Shown here: piece after piece, positions 1 through 8,900 of the stretch
How positions within the stretch are numbered: the first letter of the stretch is position 1
Layout: every line of letters begins with the position of its first letter
Origin: Paenibacillus sp. FSL R7-0337
GTDB taxonomy: Bacteria; Bacillota; Bacilli; Paenibacillales; Paenibacillaceae
DNA: 64,000 nt
Assembly (NCBI RefSeq): GCF_037969875.1
Contig: NZ_CP150218.1
Coordinates: 4,464,001-4,528,000 of the forward strand
Direction of reading: 5' to 3'
The notes under the pieces: model-generated
What the model was told of the DNA's origin: nothing
Database searches by the model: none
The model's input: the letters and a program-made list of their open reading frames with translations, nothing else
Program-made: the position numbers and the translations under genes

Positions 1-1023
1 CTTCAGCCTAAGTATATGGGATCGCGCTGCACGGTGTATCTATTCCGGGACGTAGAGCATTGTTATGCGGTTAGCCGCAATGGCTATAAGGTCAAGGCTG
101 CAGATCTGACGCCGGTCTATGAAGGACTGCTGGGGCGGTTCGGAACGTATATGGCGGAGCAAGGCATCCGTGTGCTGCTGCTGGACGGGGAGCTTCTGCC
201 CTGGAAGGCGCTGGGGGAAGGGCTGATTGAACGCCAGTTCCAGCCGATTGGGCGGGCGCTGGAGAACGAGCTTGCGTTCCTGAGAGAGCACGGGTTCGAG
301 GATTCGCTCGGTGAGCTGATTCAGGCGTATGAAGCCAGCGGATTCGAGCAGGATCAGCATCATCTGACCAAAGAAGCGCTTAATACCAGCTATGGTGCTC
401 ATGTATACCAGACGTATAAGCATGTCCGCAGCATCCGGGATGCCTATGTGGGGCTTGACCAGAGGGACGAGGCGTACCGGGTGTATAAGCGGCAGCTGGA
501 GCTGTACGCCGGGGAGGCGGAGCTGGATTATAAGCCGTTTGCTATTCTGAAGGAAGTGATGGAGAGCGGGGAGGAACGGATGCCTGAGGGAGTAACCTCG
601 GAGCAGTACCGCTTCCTGAATGACGATGAGATCCTGGTGCTGGACCTGCAGGAGCCGGAGGCTTACAGCCGGGCTGAGGAATATTTCGCCGCCATAACCG
701 TTGAGCAGAAGATGGAGGGGATCGTGATCAAGCCGGAGCAGGAGCAGCCGGGAGTGGTCCCTTACCTGAAGGTCCGTAATCCGGGTTACCTGTCGATCAT
801 CTACGGCTACGACTACAGATTTCCGCACAAGTATGCCAAGCTGATGAAGCAGAAGAATATCGCACCTAAGCTGCGCACTTCCCTGGCTGAGCACCGGCTG
901 GGTAAGCACATGCTGGAGATTAAGCTGGAGGAGATCTCGGCGGACAACAGCACCTACAAACAGATTGCCGCGAACCTGTTGTTCGAGGTGACGAAGGAGA
1001 AGGAGATCGATCCGAGGCTCTAA
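1..1023 (+). CDS. RNA ligase domain of Pnkp-type polynucleotide kinase-phosphatase (5' truncated by window)
   Basis: The reading frame is open from base 1, so only the C-terminal part is present. Its first residues carry nucleotidyltransferase motif I (KYMGSR, with the predicted AMP-accepting lysine at codon 4). MEGIVIKP (about 718-744, motif IV) and YLKVRNPGYLSIIYG (motif V) follow, and the protein ends in DPRL. This motif set and the DPRL end match the ligase module of bacterial Pnkp, a kinase-phosphatase-ligase that repairs cleaved RNA, often together with Hen1. The kinase and phosphatase modules and any hen1 partner would lie upstream, outside the window. A stand-alone ATP-dependent RNA ligase is the main alternative. 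The stop is TAA at 1021-1023. Confidence 0.75.
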   Translation, partial: LQPKYMGSRCTVYLFRDVEHCYAVSRNGYKVKAADLTPVYEGLLGRFGTYMAEQGIRVLLLDGELLPWKALGEGLIERQFQPIGRALENELAFLREHGFEDSLGELIQAYEASGFEQDQHHLTKEALNTSYGAHVYQTYKHVRSIRDAYVGLDQRDEAYRVYKRQLELYAGEAELDYKPFAILKEVMESGEERMPEGVTSEQYRFLNDDEILVLDLQEPEAYSRAEEYFAAITVEQKMEGIVIKPEQEQPGVVPYLKVRNPGYLSIIYGYDYRFPHKYAKLMKQKNIAPKLRTSLAEHRLGKHMLEIKLEEISADNSTYKQIAANLLFEVTKEKEIDPRL

Positions 1024-1139
1024 AAGAAACGTCATGCAGGCTGCCGGGAAGTTCCCGTAGCCTGCCTTATTTTGTTATAGAGGAGATGATGGTTTACGCC
1101 TGCGGAGGACATGTGGCTGATTGCACCGTGCATGCCAGA

Positions 1140-1263
1140 TGTAATCGGAAAACCGATTACAATGGGCTAGGCGGAGGCGAGCGGGCTGAATGTAATCGGA
1201 AAACCGATCACAATGGGCTAGGCGGAGGCGAGCGGGCCGAATGTAATCGGAAAACCGATTACA
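1140..1263. repeat. Tandem array of three palindromes, 51-bp period
   Basis: A 22-bp hairpin sequence with arms TGTAATCGG and CCGATTACA around AAAA starts at 1140, 1191 and 1242. The repeats are exactly 51 bp apart, with similar intervening sequence (AATGGGCTAGGCGGAGGCGA). The middle copy has one change in its right arm (CCGATCACA). The same arms recur with TTTT between them at 37621-37642. The short reading frames crossing the array have repetitive translations and are not convincing genes. The array fills most of the gap between the ligase and the next feature. Confidence 0.85.
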
Positions 1264-1320
1264 AGTGGCCAAGTGGGGGCGAGGGGGTTGAATGTTTTGT
1301 TCCAAGCCAGTTGTTGCCCC

Positions 1321-1530
1321 TTATCGCTTACGTCTGAAGATATACACTGCATGATCCTTCGAGGGCGGCAGGATATATTGCGATAACCGCTCATCCAGCT
1401 CCATTCTGAATGGTTCATCCGGGTATACGTATCGAAGTTACCTGTAATCGCAGGGTCGGTCTCTGCTGCCAATCACGATGTACATATCTACAGATGCGGA
1501 GTTGAATACATGCTTCACATAATTGTTCCT
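1321..1530 (-). pseudogene. Decayed gene fragment, family not recognised
   Basis: On the minus strand one frame reads like protein: NNYVKHVFNSASVDMYIVIG, then, after an in-frame TAA (1438-1440), YVYPDEPFRMELDERL and a tail ending VYIFRRKR before a stop at 1321-1323. No start or Shine-Dalgarno site is visible, and the upstream end runs into the next gene. The composition resembles neighbouring genes, so this looks like the 3' remnant of a lost gene. It could also be chance coding potential. Confidence 0.35.
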
Positions 1531-1559
1531 GGGGATAGGACAGGAGCAGAGATCAGCCG

Positions 1560-1874
1560 GTGGAGATGCTGTATCTGTGGCGTCTGGCGGGCATCGCCGC
1601 CATTGCTGCCGTGTTATTCGGGATTATGTACAATGTACTGTGGAATCAATTTACGCTGAAGCCGCTGTGGAATATTCTTATTGGATCGATTCTCAGTATT
1701 GCAGGCGGGATGGGTATGGTGTGGTTGTTCTCCATTGAGATGTTCGCTTCCATCCGCGCCTGGTGGCCTGGAATGCTGCTGTTATCCGTGATTCTGCATA
1801 TGGTTGCGTTCTACTTCTATGCCAGAGCGAACAGCAAGAAATCGGCGGAAGAGCTGAATAAGATCTTGAAGTAG
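1560..1874 (+). CDS. Small multi-span membrane protein, hypothetical
   Basis: The 104-residue product is strongly hydrophobic. Segments at about residues 8-25, 37-58 and 68-88 look like three membrane helices, followed by a short charged C-terminal tail (ARANSKKSAEELNKILK). GTG at 1560 is preferred because AGGAG lies 13 nt upstream; the ATG at 1566 would be farther away. I do not recognise the family. Sequence similar to the upstream pseudogene runs up to its start, so the gene may sit at a rearrangement junction. Confidence 0.6.
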   Translation: MEMLYLWRLAGIAAIAAVLFGIMYNVLWNQFTLKPLWNILIGSILSIAGGMGMVWLFSIEMFASIRAWWPGMLLLSVILHMVAFYFYARANSKKSAEELNKILK

Positions 1875-1920
1875 TCGGAGAGCTACGCGAAGCCGGGATT
1901 GCAGACTTGAAGTATACGTT

Positions 1921-1960
1921 AAAAAGAAGGAGAGCACCCCGTGGGACTGCTCTCCTTCTT
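1921..1960 (-). terminator. Rho-independent terminator of the GH94 gene
   Basis: A perfect 13-bp stem (1924-1936 with 1948-1960) is followed on the minus strand by a U-run, read from the A-run at 1921-1925. It lies 37 nt beyond the GH94 stop codon. Confidence 0.8.
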
Positions 1961-1997
1961 CATATTGATCTATGCCGTTCCATGGACCAGCGTGAAG

Positions 1998-4379
1998 TTA
2001 ACCCATCACAACCAGCACATCGTTCTCTGCTGCCATACGGGATACAGGAATCAGATTGCCCTGGATTTCTTCGCCGTTGATGACGATGCGGGAGACGCCT
2101 TTCTGAACGCCGTTCTTGTTCTCCACCTGGATGTTCAGCTTCTTCCCGCGGAATTCGCGTACCATCGAGAAGTCGGTCCAGTCCGAAGGGACACACGGGT
2201 CCAGACGGAGGCCGTCCTTCTGCGGCTGAACGCCCATTATGCCCTCTGCCAGAGAGACCATGACAGTGGAGGCGGTGCCGGTCAGCCAGTGGACATGGGC
2301 CCGCCCCTGATACGGGCTGTCCTTGGATTCCACGAATTGGCCGTGGACGTAAGGTTCCAGCTTACGGACCTCCGCATTGTCGTTCATGGTGGCCGGGCTG
2401 CAGTTCAGGAAATACTCGAACGCGCGATCACCGTTACCAATCACCGTCTCCGCCAGGATGAGCCAGCCCTGCGGCTGGCTGAAGATGCCGCCGTTCTCCT
2501 TCGTTGAGGCATTGAACAGCGCCATCAGTGCCACCGGCAAGCCGTATTTGCGGAATGGCGGGTAGAATAGCATCGTGCCGTAATCAGTCCGCAGATTGTC
2601 ATAGACCTTGTCCATGGCGAGCTTGGCCTGTTCAGGGCGGGCTGCGCCGCTAAGCACCGACCAGCTCTGCGGATTGAGCCAGATTCGGCCCTCGTCGTTC
2701 TCCCACGAGCCGATGGTATAGTTATCCTCGGTGAAGCCGCGGACGAACTGATCGTCCTCCCAGGCATACTTCTGAATATTACCGTCCAGCTCCTCCAGCA
2801 GCCCTTGTGCCCACGCCGTATCCTCCGGTTTGTTCTTGTTCTCCGCGATGCCCATGAATACCTTGAAGCCCATATACAGCTGGAAGGCCACGAACAGGGA
2901 TTCACCCTTGGCGCCAAGCCGCAGACAATCGTTCCAGTCGGCATGAAGTCCAACCGGCATCCCGTGCGCGCCCATCCGGTCGAGGCTGAATTGAAGCGCC
3001 TGCCGCAGATGCTCATACACCGTTGCTTCGCCTTGATCTGAATAAGGAATGACCTCATCGGTGAAGTCCCAGTTCCCGCTTTCATTCAGGTACTTGATAA
3101 CCGTGGGGAACAGCCACAAAGCATCGTCGGCCCGGTAGTGGGGATGTCCAGTCTCCCGCACATACTCAGGGTCGTCTGGTGTTCCCTCATGGCCCGGGTT
3201 ATGGTCGAATTTCACCAGCGGCAGTCCGCCGCCATTGGATACCTGGGCAGAGATCATCAGCCGCAGGCGTTCGAGAGCCATCTCATGGTCCAGATGGATA
3301 ATGCCCTGGATGTCCTGAACCGTATCCCGGTAGCCAAGCCCGTTGCGCAGGCCGGAGTACTGGAAGGAGGCGGCACGCGACCAGATGAAGGTGATGAAGC
3401 ACTGATATGCGTTCCATGTGTTGATCATATGGTTCAGATTGCTGCTTGGAGTCTGCACCTGGAAACGGTTAAGCTTGCTGTGCCAGAAGGTCTTCAGTTC
3501 TTCAAGCTCCCGGTCTACCACGGACAAATCCTGGTAGTGGCTAAGAATGCCGGAGGCTCCCTCTTCATCATATTGTCCCAGCAGGAAGGCAATTTCCTTC
3601 TCTTCTCCCGGCTGCAGCTCTACATTCATCTGCAGGGCACCGCAGGCATTGGCATTATAGTTCAGTGAGTTCGAGCATTGCCCGTTCTCCACGGAGAGCG
3701 GATTCCCGTAGCTGCGGTAATCTCCAAGGAACGTATCGCGGTCCCCGTCATAACCGGCCACCTCCGCTCCGGCCGCGCCGAAGAATCTCCAGGTTTGCTC
3801 TCCCGCGATGTTTTCGTTGATCACTTGAAGAATTTTATCGTGCTTGAAGTAGGTCCGGGAAATAAACAGCGTGTATTGCAGGTTAACCGTATCCTGCTCG
3901 TAGTTGTTGTCATTGGTGAATTCGGCGAAGCCGAAGAGAGCCAGCTTACGCGGAGTGGTGCCATCATTGCGGATCTTCATGCGCCATACCTCATAGGTCT
4001 TGTTCAGCGGTACGTAGTATAAGGACTCGGTATGAATGTTGTCATAATCTGAGACGATGTTCGTGTATCCGGTTCCATGATGGCAGACGGATTTGTATTG
4101 CTCCAGATTCTTGCCTACCGGCTGCCAGGAGCCGGACCAATAATCGCCGTTCTCCAGGTCTTTGATATAAATGTAGCGCCCAGGCTCGTCCTTGGAGTTG
4201 AAATGATAGCGGATATGCCGTCCGTTGGCCCCGGATTTCACGAAGCTGTAGCCCCCGGCATTGCCTGAGATAATCGCACCGTATTCCGGCGAGCCGAGAT
4301 AGTTGGCCCAGGGAGCAGGCGTATTCGGTTTTGTAATCAGATACTCTTTGTTCTTGTCGTCAAAATGACCGTATTGCAT
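1998..4379 (-). CDS. GH94 glycoside phosphorylase, cellobiose-phosphorylase-like
   Basis: This 793-residue protein opens with YGHFDDKNKEYLITKPNTP and PWANYLGSPEYGAIIS, the N-terminal signature of cellobiose and cellodextrin phosphorylases. The length fits cellobiose phosphorylase (about 810 residues). HADWNDCLRLG holds the family's catalytic aspartate, D484 here. The enzyme would cleave a beta-glucobiose with phosphate to give glucose 1-phosphate plus glucose in the cytoplasm, and there is no signal peptide. The exact disaccharide (cellobiose, laminaribiose or chitobiose) cannot be told. The start at 4379 is chosen because AGGAGG (4387-4392) is 7 nt away; the ATG at 4385 is only 1 nt from it. 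The gene appears monocistronic. Confidence 0.9.
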   Translation of the reverse strand: MQYGHFDDKNKEYLITKPNTPAPWANYLGSPEYGAIISGNAGGYSFVKSGANGRHIRYHFNSKDEPGRYIYIKDLENGDYWSGSWQPVGKNLEQYKSVCHHGTGYTNIVSDYDNIHTESLYYVPLNKTYEVWRMKIRNDGTTPRKLALFGFAEFTNDNNYEQDTVNLQYTLFISRTYFKHDKILQVINENIAGEQTWRFFGAAGAEVAGYDGDRDTFLGDYRSYGNPLSVENGQCSNSLNYNANACGALQMNVELQPGEEKEIAFLLGQYDEEGASGILSHYQDLSVVDRELEELKTFWHSKLNRFQVQTPSSNLNHMINTWNAYQCFITFIWSRAASFQYSGLRNGLGYRDTVQDIQGIIHLDHEMALERLRLMISAQVSNGGGLPLVKFDHNPGHEGTPDDPEYVRETGHPHYRADDALWLFPTVIKYLNESGNWDFTDEVIPYSDQGEATVYEHLRQALQFSLDRMGAHGMPVGLHADWNDCLRLGAKGESLFVAFQLYMGFKVFMGIAENKNKPEDTAWAQGLLEELDGNIQKYAWEDDQFVRGFTEDNYTIGSWENDEGRIWLNPQSWSVLSGAARPEQAKLAMDKVYDNLRTDYGTMLFYPPFRKYGLPVALMALFNASTKENGGIFSQPQGWLILAETVIGNGDRAFEYFLNCSPATMNDNAEVRKLEPYVHGQFVESKDSPYQGRAHVHWLTGTASTVMVSLAEGIMGVQPQKDGLRLDPCVPSDWTDFSMVREFRGKKLNIQVENKNGVQKGVSRIVINGEEIQGNLIPVSRMAAENDVLVVMG

Positions 4380-4416
4380 AACCATTCCTCCTCATGATAG
4401 ATAACAGGCAGGGTTA

Positions 4417-4465
4417 TGAACGCGCGTTCACAAATGACCGAAGAATCCCGCCCACTTCCATTATA
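4417..4465 (-). promoter_or_regulatory. -10 element and palindromic operator candidate upstream of GH94
   Basis: Reading on the minus strand, TATAAT (4460-4465) is followed about 30 nt downstream by a perfect 14-bp palindrome, TGAACGCGCGTTCA (4417-4430). This places it in the predicted 5' leader, ahead of the Shine-Dalgarno site. The position suits a repressor site. No good -35 is seen, and the binding protein is unknown. Confidence 0.45.
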
Positions 4466-4625
4466 AGACAATAGTGGTCTGACAATATAGCCTATATTTG
4501 AGAAAAAAACAAACAGTAGAGTCTTTTTATAGCAGTTTCCTATATTTGAATGGGGGTATGGCGTTGATAAGATCAAGTATATGTGAGTGCGGCTAGATGG
4601 CTGGAAGTATAAGGAGGAGTGCAAG

Positions 4626-5561
4626 ATGAGTATAAAGCAATGGTCTGAAGATACGATATCCTACGATTTAAACGGTGAGTGGTCTATCCGAAGAGCAGAG
4701 CCCAAGGAGTGGGGAATATATTGCTCCGTCTATTATAACATGGAGTATAACGGTTTTTTTAGAGAGGAAAGCTATGCGAATCCGCGCAGGAATGCCTTTT
4801 GGATATACAAGGGGGGGAGCAAAGTCGGCGGAGTCCGGATGTCACCGAATGTGATCTACCATCTCTTTGTAATCCCGCCCTTTAACGATTCATTTGGAGT
4901 ATTGAAGCAGCTTAAAGCGTTGTTGATTCATTGGTCTGACCGGAAGGAACCCATACGCACCTATGAGATTCTACCGGATCAGGTTCATCTGTATGCCCGG
5001 GCAGGCTTCTGGCCGGATGAATTCAGATGCCGCTGGATGCAGCGGCCTACAGAATATTTTCACATCAAATGGGAGGATGATCTGAGGATTGAGAGTCCAG
5101 AAGTGGAAGGGACTGAGGACGGAGGTAAAAGGTTCATTCTTGCAGAAGAGATTGCCCGTTGTGATTTTGAGAGCTTTAGAGGCGGACTGGATGCAACCCG
5201 GAGGAAGCAATTTGCTTTAAAAGATTTTATACCCGGTGAAGATCCTAATTACTCCAATGAAATATTAACGCAGGCTTCCACGCTGGTATTCGATAACGCG
5301 ACAGATCAGCTCATTGCCAATTGCCGGCTGTGTCTCCAGGATGATGTGGCCGCAGTCTATAGCATTGGCGTTAATCCCGCTTATCGTGGGAGAAGATTGG
5401 CTACACGGATGCTGCAAAGAGCCCTTACCACTCTGAAGGGGACGTATCCGCTGCTGAGATTGTATGTAATGGAAGGAAATGATGCGGAATCTATGTACTA
5501 CAATCTCGGGTTTAAGCCCGGGGTGCAGGAGATTCAGAAGATGTATATCCCGGTGGATTAA
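4626..5561 (+). CDS. GNAT family N-acetyltransferase (two-lobed)
   Basis: The 311-residue protein has a C-terminal GNAT fold: VAAVYSIGVNPAYRGRRLATRML is the acetyl-CoA pyrophosphate-binding motif A, and MYYNLGFKPG is the closing motif. The N-terminal half (YRCRWM and IRRAEPKEWG regions) looks like a degenerate second GNAT lobe, as in other roughly 300-residue Firmicute acetyltransferases. The substrate is unknown. ATG 4626 follows AAGGAGGAG (4611-4619) and is preferred over the upstream ATG at 4587. It has its own terminator. Confidence 0.75.
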   Translation: MSIKQWSEDTISYDLNGEWSIRRAEPKEWGIYCSVYYNMEYNGFFREESYANPRRNAFWIYKGGSKVGGVRMSPNVIYHLFVIPPFNDSFGVLKQLKALLIHWSDRKEPIRTYEILPDQVHLYARAGFWPDEFRCRWMQRPTEYFHIKWEDDLRIESPEVEGTEDGGKRFILAEEIARCDFESFRGGLDATRRKQFALKDFIPGEDPNYSNEILTQASTLVFDNATDQLIANCRLCLQDDVAAVYSIGVNPAYRGRRLATRMLQRALTTLKGTYPLLRLYVMEGNDAESMYYNLGFKPGVQEIQKMYIPVD

Positions 5562-5590
5562 CGCAAATAAGCGATCCGCAAGATCAGCGA

Positions 5591-5617
5591 AGGCACCCTT
5601 AGGGGTGTCTTTTTTTT
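5591..5617 (+). terminator. Terminator after the GNAT gene
   Basis: An 8-bp stem (AGGCACCC with GGGTGTCT, one G-U pair) runs directly into a T8 run. Confidence 0.8.
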
Positions 5618-5618
5618 G

Positions 5619-5901
5619 CTATAAAAATGACTGGAAGCACAAAGGGAAGGTGTCTTTCGCAATTACGCAATGATTTTTGTCACAATAAAGGAGATTTGTA
5701 GAGTTAATGTAGAGGTCTGTCGGATAGTATTAGAAACTAAGAGATTATGATACACAACCTGTCGGTATCCGTATCGCACGATTTGGTGAACGCCTGCATA
5801 AGAAGGGAGGAAAGTACAGGTAACAGGCAAGCGGTCTATGAATAATAGGAAGTGTCGGCTGATCCCATAAAAGTCCCATTAGATGAGGAGAACAAAAAAA
5901 G
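5619..5901 (+). other. Leader region of the surface-protein gene
   Basis: About 280 bp without a gene. I see a moderately AT-rich stretch and the Shine-Dalgarno site GAGGAG at 5885-5890, but no confident -35/-10 pair and no recognisable RNA element. A long untranslated leader would be usual for an abundant S-layer-type protein. Confidence 0.4.
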
Positions 5902-8900
5902 ATGACAACATCGAAGAAATGGAATAAAAGAGGTTCCCGCGCTCTGGCAGCCTCGTTGTCGATTGCGCTGGTTACTGCCAACTTTGCTGTGCTTGGGCCA
6001 GTGGCCCATGCGGCTGTAGCGGAGAATGACGGCTCGGAACAAATTTTCACTTCAGATAAGTACCGGAGCTTCACCAAGGATAGCGGATCGGTAAAATTAA
6101 CCTTCCCGGAGCTATTTATAACCGCAGATCCTGGTGAAATGATGACGGGCGCAACGGTTGTCATTAACGGGTACAAGCAGGGTGACCAGATTACGTTCGT
6201 AACAACTGGTACAGAAATTACAGTTAAATCCGGCGCGGGGAACGGTGTCTATATATTAGAAGGCGGAGCTTCAACTGCAGAGTATCAGAGCGTATTGGAA
6301 AATGCCGAATTCACTATGACATCACCAGGAGAGCGCAGTCTGACCTTCGGCCTTGGTCCTGTCCCGGCCTTTAATAAAAACGGCCATTTCTATGAGTATG
6401 TGTCAGAAACTAGCATCACGTGGCCGAAAGCCAAGGCGGATGCCGAGAAGAAGAGTTATTATGGACGCCAGGGGTATCTGGTGACGATTACTGACCCGGA
6501 TGAGAACGCTTTTATTGTCGATAAGACTCCAGTAATTGGCTGGATTGGCGGGAAAGATGTAGCCCGGGCGGTAGACGGGAACGGAAGGGCCACCCAAAAT
6601 GTCTCTACCTTGCAGAGCATTGGGAAATATAACGGCTACGGCGATTGGCGCTGGGTAACCGGACCGGAAGGAATGGTGCAATACGAAGGCAAATCCGGAC
6701 TTCCTTTCTACAAGGGGTATAACATTAATGGAAAAAATGATGATACTGCCACAGTTCCCAATGTTACCGATGCAACATACGGCCCTATGTACGCTAACTG
6801 GGCTACGGGAGAACCCAATGACGCCACATTCGAGCATGTGGTCCATATTTATTCTAGCGGTCAATATAAAAGTAAATGGAACGATTATGCAATCGACAAC
6901 GCAGTAAATGCCTACCTAGTTGAATACGGCGGCATGCCAGGAGATTCCACCACCAGCATTAACACAACCATTACACTGCTGGACAAAACACCGCTGAAAA
7001 CGGATGCTACTACAGCGCAGGGCTATCTGAATACTGCTCCGCAGACCTATACAAAGGAGTCTCTGGCTGTTCTTCAAAAGGCAACAGATGCTGCCAACGC
7101 TGTTCTTGATAATGACCATGCTACCCCGGAAGAAATCGAAGCTGCCCGCAAGGGTCTGGAGGATGCAATTGCCGGGTTGGTTAAGCAGCCGCCGGTAGCT
7201 GACAGCGCAAGCTATACAGCCGGAAGCAACAATCAGGTGTCTATCAAGTTCGACAAGGACATCAAGTTTAACGCGGACGATGCGGATACTACAGATGACT
7301 TCAGAGTAACATTGGACGGAAAATTGGTCGATGTTACGAAGGCTGTAGTATCCGACGAAGATCCAAGTGTCATTATTCTGACCCTGGCCAGCCCGTTGTC
7401 CAATGACCCTGTGGTTCGAATCGAATACAATGCCGCAGAGTCGGCAATCGAGGCTCAGACGCCGGGGAAGGAGCCAGTGTCCGTCTTTACGCTGATCGCT
7501 AACGGTCCGTTCGGTGACTCTTTGCAGATTCAAGAGCCTGCGAACGGAACCGAGGTATACGGAGCAGACTTCCCGCTCCCGGTAACCGGACAAGCTGCAC
7601 TGGACTCGGTAGTTACGGCTGCCGTCTATAAAGTGGACGTTCATCCTAATGCCTATCTGTTCGATCTTGAAGTAGGCATTACGGTAACTGATGATGTCTA
7701 TAAGTGGGACACCAAGCTGCCGGGACCGCTGGCACCAGGGTCCTACCATGTAGCGGTGACTTCTACCAAGACATTCGGTGATGAGGTAAGAAAAGAAACG
7801 AAGCTGGTACCGTTCACCGTGCCGCAGCTGGAATTGACTCATGTGGCGGTAAATGAAGGACAGCCGGATCATGCTGTGCTGACGTTCAACCAGCCTGTAG
7901 GTTCTGCTTTGACCGATGCTGATTTCACCGGGCTTACCGTCGATGGACGGAAAGTGATTGCTGTGAAGTCCGTACAGGGCGATAAAGTAGAAGTCGTTCT
8001 GGAGGAAGCGCTCGGTCCAGATGATGCATTGGTCGTAGGGTACGACCCTGCTGCCGGCAATGTTACGGCTGAAGGCAATGTCTTGAACGAATTGAAGCCG
8101 ATTCAGGCAGGCGACCAGTCCGGCATTACGAAGGATAATAATGTGATTCCGCTTCAGCTCGTTGCTGCTTATCCCGAAGCCGGCAAGCTCAAGCTGGTAT
8201 TCAACAAGCCAATCAACGACTTGACCGATCTGTCAGGATTCACTTACGGCGGTGTGCCGCTTAAGGAGCCTTTTGAGATCAACGGCAATGAACTGATCGT
8301 GTCCATTCCGGAAGATCATAAGGGCGGACTGTTGAGCTACGATCCAGAGCTTGGCAACGTAACGGAGAATGGCAACAAGAATAACCCGCTTACGGGTCTG
8401 CAGCCGGGAATTGATCTTGGCGGAGATTCCAAGTATATCTCAGAGGCAGGCAAGCTGCCTGAGAACGGTCTGGGATTATCCGTTGGGGACAAGCCGGTAT
8501 CCTTAAGTCCGGGCTTCCAGCCGGATGTACCAAGCGGCTATCAGGCGACCGTGCCTAACGAGACCGGTACCATCGCCCTGAATCTTGCCCCGGCAGGAGA
8601 TAACGATACACTGCGCAAGGTTAGCCTGAACGGTGTAGAGGTCCCTGACGGTGACTGGAGCAAGCTGCCGCTTCAGGAAGGGCTGAACATCATTCAGGTG
8701 GATATTGTGGATGCGAAGCGTCCGGGCGTTAAGCTGGGCCAATACCAGATTCAGGTCATCCGCGCAAGCGGGAAGCTGGTCTCCCTGGAGCCTTCAAGCG
8801 GCACCCTGCAGCCGGAGTTCAAGCCTGAAACTACAAGTTATGATGTAACTGTAGGGAACAGTGTATATGAAATGTCATTCAAGCCGGTAACACTTGACCC

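Noticed and set aside
40..1035. Long minus-strand open frame opposite the ligase gene
   Set aside because: The plus frame carries clear ligase motifs; the minus frame is leucine/arginine-rich antisense of high-GC coding sequence.
1086..1337. Short frames across the 51-bp repeats
   Set aside because: Translations only repeat CNRKTDYNGLGG-type units generated by the palindromes.
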